64,000 nt of DNA from Chrysomallon squamiferum (Eukaryota > Mollusca > Gastropoda > Neomphalida > Peltospiridae), in the NCBI GenBank assembly GCA_012295275.1, contig CM022666.1:16456772-16520771 (forward strand). The letters run 5' to 3'. A program made the position numbers and the translations under genes. Positions within the stretch are counted from its first letter, which is position 1; each line of letters begins with the position of its first letter. This document shows positions 56,901 to 64,000 of this stretch, one piece after another. The notes below the pieces were generated by a model. It saw nothing but the letters and a program-made list of their open reading frames with translations, searched no databases and was not told where the DNA came from.

Positions 56901-59509
56901 ACACAGGTATTAAATCACACGTGATACATTAAAAGTACAGAAGATGTGTTGATGTTTTTTAGACAGAAGAAGTTAAAGTGAAACCTCCTGTTGACCTTAG
57001 GACTGAAACTGAAGAGTTACTGAAAGATTTAGGAATTCCTCCAACAGGTAATTTTACACATGTTTTTACCTGTAAATTAGTAAGAATTATTCACTTTGTG
57101 TAATCTTTTCACCCATAAATTAACTACAGCCATTCATATTCAGTAACCAAAAATAAAATTTAGGAATTCCTCCTTCAGCTAATTTTATAGTTGTTTTTAA
57201 ACAGTAAATTAAAATTATTACTGGGTATTGTATAATTAAGAACAATTAAACATTTAGCTGTTCATCCAACAAGTATTTTCAGACTTCTGTTTTACAAGTA
57301 AATTAACAAATGAGTGTTTATTTTATTGCAAATTATTACAGGTGTATTTTACTTTGATATATATATTACAATTTTAATTATAATGTATTTATAATGTTAC
57401 TGAATTAATAAAATTGTACTTTAACACACACACACATCTACACACATGCAGACAGACAGACAGACAGAAATATAGATGTATGTAGTAATAACGTATTTGA
57501 GGTGCTGTTAAATTACTGTTGAAGTAAGTGATGTTGTTGTTGTAGTTGAGACACAAAGTCCGGATGCTAACAGCAGTTCCAGTAGTCAGCTGAGTGGAAG
57601 CACTGCCAGTGGCGAGGGTGACGTGGCTCATGTAGTTGCAAGGCCAAGGTTTGAATAAAACATTGTCTGGTTTTAACACATCATTATTAACTGGATTTTA
57701 ACAAAATTATTAACCACAGTTAAAAAAAAAAAAAAACTAGATTTTGAAAAGTCATTATTAACTAGGTAATAAATAAAATATTATTTAGTTTACTGTGTAT
57801 TTAAATGCGAAGTATGTAAAAGATCTGCAAGATAATTGACAAACAGAAACATTTTATGAAGGTATATAAAAAGCTAATTGTTTCTGCTAATTAATAAGAA
57901 ATATCCACAAACCAGGAGAAGGTTTGTTTTCTCTGTGAAATGATCACAAAACTGACACCTGATGACTGATTTTCTATCTATTCATCACCCTCCTGTGTTT
58001 TTATTTAACAGTTTGTAACTGAAATGTTGTATTATTAGACTAATGTTTGTTTCCAGTGTGAAGAAGGTAAAGTTGTGTTTTTATTTAACAGTTTGTAACT
58101 GAAATGTTGTGTTGTTTGTTTCCAGTGTGAAGAAGGTAAAGTTGTGTTTTTATTTAACAGTTTGTAACTGAAATGTTGTATTGTTTGTTTCCAGTGTGAA
58201 GAAGGTAAAGCTAAGTTTTTATTTAACAGTTTGTAACTGAAATGCTGTGTTGTTTGTTTCCAGTGTGAAGAAGGTAAAGTTGTGTTTTTATTTAACAGTT
58301 TGTAACTGAAATGTTGTATTGTTTGTTTCCAGTGTGAAGAAGGTAAAGCTAAGTTTTTATTTAACAGTTTGTAACTGAAATGTTGTATTGTTTGTTTCCA
58401 GTGTGAAGAAGGTAAAGTTGTGTTTTTATTTAACAGTTTGTAACTGAAATGTTGTATTGTTTGTTTCCAGTGTGAAGAAGGTAAAGCTAAGTTTTTGTCG
58501 GGTGAGTGAGACAAACATTCCACCGCGGGAAAACGTCACCTACAGCAAGGAAACACAAACTGTGACATCAGAACCACTCGACAAAGATGGTAAGTAAAAC
58601 CGCGTCACTTTAACACCATGTCCCTCTTTCTTCTTCCTGCAACACTTTTATTAATTTGGTGACAGAATTTATTGTACCTCATTCTTTCAGTACATAAAAA
58701 TAAAATTTATTTTCAAGTGTAAAACCTTTTAAAAATTATAAATAAATTCTGTATCACTGAAAGAGTTGAAGTGTATGTTTTTCATACTTTGATCAAAATG
58801 ATTTCTGTTCAATTAATTTTAAAAAAAAAAATTTTTTTTTTTTTTTTTTTTTTTTCAGAATAAATTTAATTCTTTAGCAGTAAAATTTAATATGGAAGCG
58901 ACAACTTAAAAACAAAAGAAAATATTTTGTAATATTTAGTACTGATCAAAATAATAAAGTGTTGATTTTGGTGAAAAGCTGAATTTTTATTACTAATGAA
59001 TAATTTTTACCAAAAGCATTTCCTTCATGAGTGTTGGTCCTGGGGGTTATGGGTTACATGCATACCTGGTTATCTCTCTTTAGGTATGGGTTTGTGATAT
59101 CGATGCTGGATCTGTGTTTACATACTACTAATGAATCATGTTTTTAAACTGACCTAATCACGTGTAAATGTTGTTATAACTGTAACAGTATTGTGAAATA
59201 GTTTAACACTGAATTTAAGAAATACACCAAACTCTAACAAAACAAGTTAACCTGAATTTTAACAATAACAATAATAATAGTAATAATAATAAAAACAACA
59301 ATAATAATAATAAAAACAACAACAAAAACAACAATAATAATAACAAAAATAATAATAATAATAATAATAATGTAACTTATTTAACAAACTAATCATTTTT
59401 GTAAAACTGATCAAGCATGTGGTATTTATAAATAAAAATAAGAAGTACAATTGTTTCTATGGTGACTGTATCTATTGATTACCAGGGCACAGAGGAAAAG
59501 GTCACAGCA
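52881..59509 (+). CDS. DYNC1I: Cytoplasmic dynein 1 intermediate chain, N-terminal exons (gene span, partial)
   Basis: This is a cargo-binding and scaffold subunit of the dynein motor. Five supported exons (52881-52979, 53871-53903, 56963-57047, 57546-57648, 58471-58589) and a possible 24-bp exon (59486-59509) encode the N-terminal quarter; the WD40 repeats must lie to the right of the window. Features seen are the charged helix MADRKIELERKKARLEQMRK and ERQEKERQKKTRE, which in the family binds dynactin p150 and NudE; a helix with ETEELLKDLGIPPT; a Ser-rich linker; and SETNIPPRENVTYSKETQT, the site where intermediate chains bind Tctex-type and LC8 light chains (the KETQT motif). Phases agree across all junctions. 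The spacing of these elements matches animal intermediate chains. The axonemal type is unlikely because of the N-terminal helix and KETQT. Confidence 0.88.
53871..53903 (+). CDS. DYNC1I: Dynein intermediate chain exon 2
   Basis: This 33-bp exon encodes KALPHGVTPPQ. The acceptor is taatttcag and the donor gttctt (weak). Confidence 0.7.
53904..56962. other. Dynein intermediate chain intron 2
   Basis: An AT-rich intron of about 3 kb. A GC-balanced patch at 55640-55860 has no supported exon. A CA run lies at 56857-56897. Confidence 0.55.
56963..57047 (+). CDS. DYNC1I: Dynein intermediate chain exon 3
   Basis: The exon encodes TEEVKVKPPVDLRTETEELL and KDLGIPPT. It is flanked by gttttttag and gtaatt. 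Confidence 0.85.
57546..57648 (+). CDS. DYNC1I: Dynein intermediate chain exon 4
   Basis: The exon encodes the low-complexity linker ETQSPDANSSSSSQLSGSTA and GEGDVAHVVARP. The acceptor is gttgttgtag and the donor gtttga. Confidence 0.8.
57993..58490. repeat. Seven tandem 69-bp units duplicating a 3' splice site
   Basis: Acceptors (gtttccag) end at 58056, 58125, 58194, 58263, 58332, 58401 and 58470, an exact 69-bp period. Each is followed by TGTGAAGAAGGTAAAG. The last copy is the start of coding exon 5. A partial copy precedes the first. Confidence 0.95.
58471..58589 (+). CDS. DYNC1I: Dynein intermediate chain exon 5 (light-chain binding)
   Basis: Starting at the seventh repeat acceptor, the frame reads SVKKVKLSFCRVSETNIPPR and ENVTYSKETQTVTSEPLDKD before the donor gtaagt. 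Using any upstream copy would reach a TGA within 15 codons. Confidence 0.88.
59486..59509 (+). CDS. DYNC1I: Possible 24-bp microexon of the dynein intermediate chain
   Basis: The segment lies between attaccag and gtgagt. Its 24 bp keep the phase and would add GHRGKGHS after EPLDKD. Mammalian intermediate chains are alternatively spliced near this region. No similarity confirms it. Confidence 0.4.
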
Positions 59510-61560
59510 GTGAGTCATATATATATATATTTTTAATTAATGAGAATGATGTCACTTGTAGATTTTAAATATTTAATTATTTATTTATTTATTTAATTAT
59601 GCACAGATTTGCAGTTGTGTATTTTGAAACTGAGTATCAGCAGAAATGTTATGATTTAATACAGTGGTTCTGTATCTTACATAATATTCTGTCTTTTTTA
59701 TTTTTATTTTTATTTATTTATTTGCAGTGGGTTTTGTAAATTATTTTTCTTACAGTTTTGTGTTTTATATATTTTTATCTTCATAACCTCCTGAAATGAA
59801 ATTTAAAAAATAAAAAATAAAAAAGAGAAATAGAGAAGATAAATTCTAATTTTTTTTTATACTCTGAAACTTCTTTCAAAGCAGTTTACTTTTTCACTTT
59901 TGTTATGATTTTTTGAAATTATTCACTGGATTTTATTTCTTTTTTCTTTTTTTCAAATAATTTTTTGAATTTATATTTTTGTTGTTATTTATTTTTAATA
60001 AGACTGAATATTTTTTTAAAATATTTTTATATATTGTTTTTATTCATTTTGGTTGGGTTATTTGAAAGTTTTCTGGGTACTGCAAATATGCTGCCCTGGC
60101 TGAGTATTTTTTGAGTAATTTAACACTTGTTTGATGTTCACAGTGATTTTAATTAGAAATCTGCCAACTCTGCAAATCTGTGTCACTGCATGTCAAACTT
60201 CAGACTGTTACTACTGAAGACTTTCAAAATACAAACATTTCAAACTTTTTTTCTTGTTTATTTTCCTTTCTTCTGTTTAAAATCAAATTTGTATTATTTT
60301 TTTTCAGTAATTGTAAAGCACAATAGCATAAACACATTGACATAAACCCAAGGTAGTCAAAACATATACATATAAATATATACATAAATTATAGTAAACA
60401 TGTGACCCATGACTTTAAAACAAGTCATTTTATCATAAAACAAAAACAAACACAAGTTCTGCATCAATCATTAAAAATAATAATATAACGTTCATTATTT
60501 AAAAATTATTTTGCTACAGATTCAGATTATTAAAAAGCTTATCTTAAGCTTTATTGTGGGACAGATGTTATTTTGATATTAAACATAATAACAGCAGTCA
60601 AATCTCAGTCTAGCAGCAACTAGTTTACCATTTTGAAACTGTACTGAAACAACTTTTTTATTGAAGACTGGATTGCTTTCTCTAATTTGAAATGAGAATA
60701 TTTTTTAGATTTGAGATTCTCAAACTGACGAATGTAATTAGACAGAATTATCACACAGAAAGAGATTCAGTCATGGGGTGAAGGAAGGTTTGTCATTAAG
60801 TCTTGAAGGTGAAAGACATTGAAATAGTCTAATAAACTGACTTTTTGAATAGTAATATTTAAATTCTTTAGGATTAATTTATTCTAAAAGCAAATTAGAC
60901 ATGTTAGAATACCTAAAAAAAATCTGATAATAATAAAATCTGAAATCAGAAACAAAAAGAAAACACACATGTGTTAAGATATAGATGATAAACTGCACTT
61001 GAGTTCAGCATACATTTTATAAACAAAGAGAAATGCCCATCAGATATTGTACTTAATGACTGCATCTTTTTCATATAGATGATTATTTTTGTTAATTGTA
61101 AAATAAAGTGCATCAAAAGTTTTGAAAGTCTATCTACTTGTGACATCATTCTCTGAGTCTGTGTGTTATACAAGATATATCTATCTAGTTGTTACATATC
61201 TCTCATACTGCATAGAGGCTGCTCATATACAGTGTTATGTTACTTGTGTATTCAGCTTTCACTTTAGTATTGGAATGATACACTTTGCTATTGATATTTC
61301 TTGTCTTAGTAAACAAGTATTTTGTGTTACTAGTGGTTAGTAAATATCTAAGTATGTTTCTTTTTTATTATTATTTGTTTGTTTTCTAAGTTTGTTTCAC
61401 ATTTTGAGTGTTGTAATCATAATGTTTGATGTTTAAATAAGAAATTAATTTGAGATACATTTGGTTTTCTGACAATAAATAAAATATAAATGTAGATAGT
61501 AGTTTACGGATATGGATAGAATTCTTAGATGAACTATACATTTATATGAGTTATCTAGAC
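59510..61560. other. Dynein intermediate chain intron, left part
   Basis: AT-rich sequence without a supported exon. The AAT/AAC microsatellite at 59262-59370 lies in the preceding intron. Confidence 0.5.
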
Positions 61561-61639
61561 ATACAAGTTGGGTGTGTAAGTAAGTTTATTTGGACATTGG
61601 AAACAAATGAGTTAACAAACACATACACACACACACATG

Positions 61640-62900
61640 CACACAGACACACATACAGACACACATTTGTACAAAGGTAGGAAATAAATGGGTTGGATGG
61701 TATCTTGATATAGGGAAATGGGGAAATTAAGTGGATATATTGGTATCTGGATATAAGGAGATGGGGAAGATTGATGGGTTAGTTGGTATCTCAATATACA
61801 AAGGTGGAAAAATAAATTGATTGTAATTAGTATCTAGATATGTAGAGGTGGGAACAGAAAGTGAGACTTAGGAGATATCTGGTATACAAACAAATAAGTT
61901 AACACACACACATGTAATTAGTATCTAGATATGTAGAGGTGGGAACAGAAAGTGAGACTTAGGAGATATCTGGTATACAAACAAATGAGTTATCACACAC
62001 ACATGTAATTAGTATCTAGATGTATAGAGGTGGGAACAGAAAGTGAGACTTAGGAGATATCTGGTATACAAACAAATGAGTTATCACACACACATGTAAT
62101 TAGTATCTAGATGTATAGAGGTGGGAACAGAAAGTGAGACTTAGGAGATATCTGGATATACAAACAAATGAGTTATCACACACACACATGTAATTAGTAT
62201 CTAGATGTATAGAGGTGGGAACAGAAAGTGAGACTTAGGAGATATCTGGTATACAAACAAATGAGTTATCACACACACACATGTAATTAGTATCTAGATA
62301 TGTAGAGGTGGGAACAGAAAGTGAGACTTAGGAGATATCTGGATATACAAACAAATGAGTTATCACACACACACATGTAATTAGTATCTAGATGTATAGA
62401 GGTGGGAACAGAAAGTGAGACTTAGGAGATATCTGGATATACAAACAAATGAGTTATCACACACACATGTAATTAGTATCTAGATATATAGAGGTGGGAA
62501 CAGAAAGTGAGACTTAGGAGATATCTGGTATACAAACAAATGAGTTAACACACATGTAATTAGTATCTAGATGTATAGAGGTGGGAACAGAAAGTGAGAC
62601 TTAGGAGATATCTGGTATACAAACAAATGAGTTAACACACATGTAATTAGTATCTAGATATATAGAGGTGGGAACAGAAAGTGAGACTTAGGAGATATCT
62701 GGATATACAAACAAATGAGTTATCACACACACATGTAATTAGTATCTAGATGTATAGAGGTGGGAACAGAAAGTGAGACTTAGGAGATATCTGGATATAC
62801 AAACAAATGAGTTATCACACACACATGTAATTAGTATCTAGATGTAGAGGTGGGAACAGAAAGTGAGACTTAGGAGATATCTGGTATATAAACATGAGAA
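61640..62900. repeat. 91-bp minisatellite, about 12 copies
   Basis: Units of 86-94 bp contain GAGGTGGGAACAGAAAGTGA, ACTTAGGAGATATCTGG and a short CA tract. Copies start near 61845, 61936, 62027, 62118, 62212 and onward to 62847. Length differences come mostly from the CA tract. Degenerate units extend left to about 61640. Confidence 0.93.
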
Positions 62901-64000
62901 ACAAATGGGTTAAAGTAGTTCAGATGTGTGGCAGTGAGAAGTGGGCAGGTTGGGAGGTAGTAAGAAAGTGTGAGAAGAATTTTTGTTTTTAAATACATGA
63001 AATGTGGAAACTTTGCAGTAAATCTGAAACAAATTTTAAGAAATGTGTGTGGATAAATGTTTCAAAAGAGAGATTCAGATTGGTCGAAATTATCCAAATA
63101 GCATTTTTAAATATTTCACTTATATAATATATTTTTATAAAGTATAATTGTTGTTTTAATTATTTTTAAAAATTTTAATGTTTGTATTAAAAGATGTTAG
63201 GATTTTTTGTTGTTGTTATTTTCATTAATTTTTTTTTTTTTTTTAAATTTATTTGTGAAAATCAAAACTCATTTTTGCTATAAACTGTTAAATGCATGTG
63301 TGACTAAACTGTTTAGTGCTGGAGAGGTTTATACTTGAACTAAGAGATGTCATGTGAAACTGTTATAACCACTTGTCTCTCTAACAACTTAACATACTAA
63401 CAGTGTATGGGATATTGAGACAGCGGGCCCAAGACAGACTTGCTTCGACTTCCTGTTGGTGTAACTTATTTAATATGCTTGACTGAACAGAATGATCAGG
63501 TTGCGTGTCATCTTTTCCATTATTTCAGTTTTCATTTTGAAAAGGTTTATGATTTTGTTCTTGTGCTTGTCTCCCCTCCCCTCTTTTTTATCCCCCTGTT
63601 TATAAATATTTTTTTATTTTCTTGTCATTGGTGTTATCAGTGCTTGAGTCAGCAAAAAATTATTTTTATTTTTTATAATTTTTCAAATTTTTTATGCCAA
63701 AAAATAACAATTTCATGCTGGTGGTTTTGGTTACAAAAATGTTTCATCTGAGTATTTCAGTGAAATAAATTCAAATAATTTTAATAATTAAAAAAAAATA
63801 ATAATAAAAACAGATTTTTAGACAAATAACTGACATGAATGTAAATCTTCAGTTACTTTAAATACTTAATTTGATCTTTCAAATATTTCTTTATTGTTAA
63901 AAATTTCAGTAAAAATAAAATTACCCAGAATGTTTTTAAAGTTTTTAAAATTTCTTAAACAGTAAAAATTAAATCTGGATAAAACAGTACATGATAAAAT
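62901..64000. other. AT-rich DNA at the right edge
   Basis: Presumably still within a dynein intermediate chain intron. A small GC-richer island at 63415-63470 has splice-like borders but no recognisable protein. Confidence 0.4.

Noticed and set aside
58035-58523. 162-residue minus-strand frame of SSHWKQTIQHFSYKLLNKN repeats
   Set aside because: It is antisense to the 69-bp dynein-chain repeats; 69 is a multiple of three, so the frame stays open by arithmetic.
63433-63466. Possible dynein intermediate chain exon in a GC-richer island
   Set aside because: Borders resemble splice sites (gagacag and gtgtaa), but none of the three frames resembles an intermediate chain. The in-phase frame (GPRQTCFDFLL) has no support.

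Overview
The window looks like AT-rich, repeat-laden invertebrate nuclear DNA, probably a mollusc or another lophotrochozoan. The evidence is spliced genes with GT/AG introns, abundant micro- and minisatellites, an Mtl/Mig-2-type Rac GTPase, an animal NIT-domain guanylate cyclase, a Toll-like receptor and a divergent nicotinic-type receptor. The species cannot be named from the sequence alone. No bacterial operons, CRISPR arrays, tRNAs or rRNAs were seen.

Layout: (1) 1-1612, minus: the 5' part of a Toll-like receptor (signal peptide, LRR-NT, LRRs, LRR-CT, start of the membrane helix) running off the left edge. (2) About 1.6-11.65 kb: repeat-dominated DNA, probably including the last intron or introns and the 3' end of the next gene. 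(3) 7.5-16.7 kb, minus: a two-pass NIT-domain receptor guanylate cyclase. Seven exons are well supported and a terminal exon is tentative. Its promoter holds a palindromic RFX X-box. (4) 16.9-29.1 kb: AT-rich DNA with microsatellites and no gene that I can support. (5) 29.2-32.5 kb, minus: a complete five-exon, 195-residue Mtl/Mig-2-like Rho GTPase. (6) 32.5-38 kb: AT-rich, no gene seen. (7) 38.0-42.8 kb, minus: a nicotinic acetylcholine receptor alpha-type subunit, arranged head to head with (8) 43.3-50.8 kb, plus: an ALDH1A-like aldehyde dehydrogenase of 15 coding exons carrying one single-base frameshift. (9) 52.9 kb to the right edge, plus: the N-terminal exons of a cytoplasmic dynein intermediate chain. 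The WD40 part lies beyond the window.

The genes are not one pathway. The most notable points are these. The cyclase has a ciliary-type promoter motif but lacks two transition-state residues. The receptor subunit has Lys and Phe at pore positions 2' and 6', plus a putative 58-nt intron. Several minisatellites appear to have grown out of splice sites: one abuts the 5' splice site of a cyclase exon, two sit at Rho GTPase acceptors, and seven 69-bp copies of a dynein-chain acceptor plus exon start lie in tandem. All calls come from reading by eye; no database or splice-prediction run was possible.
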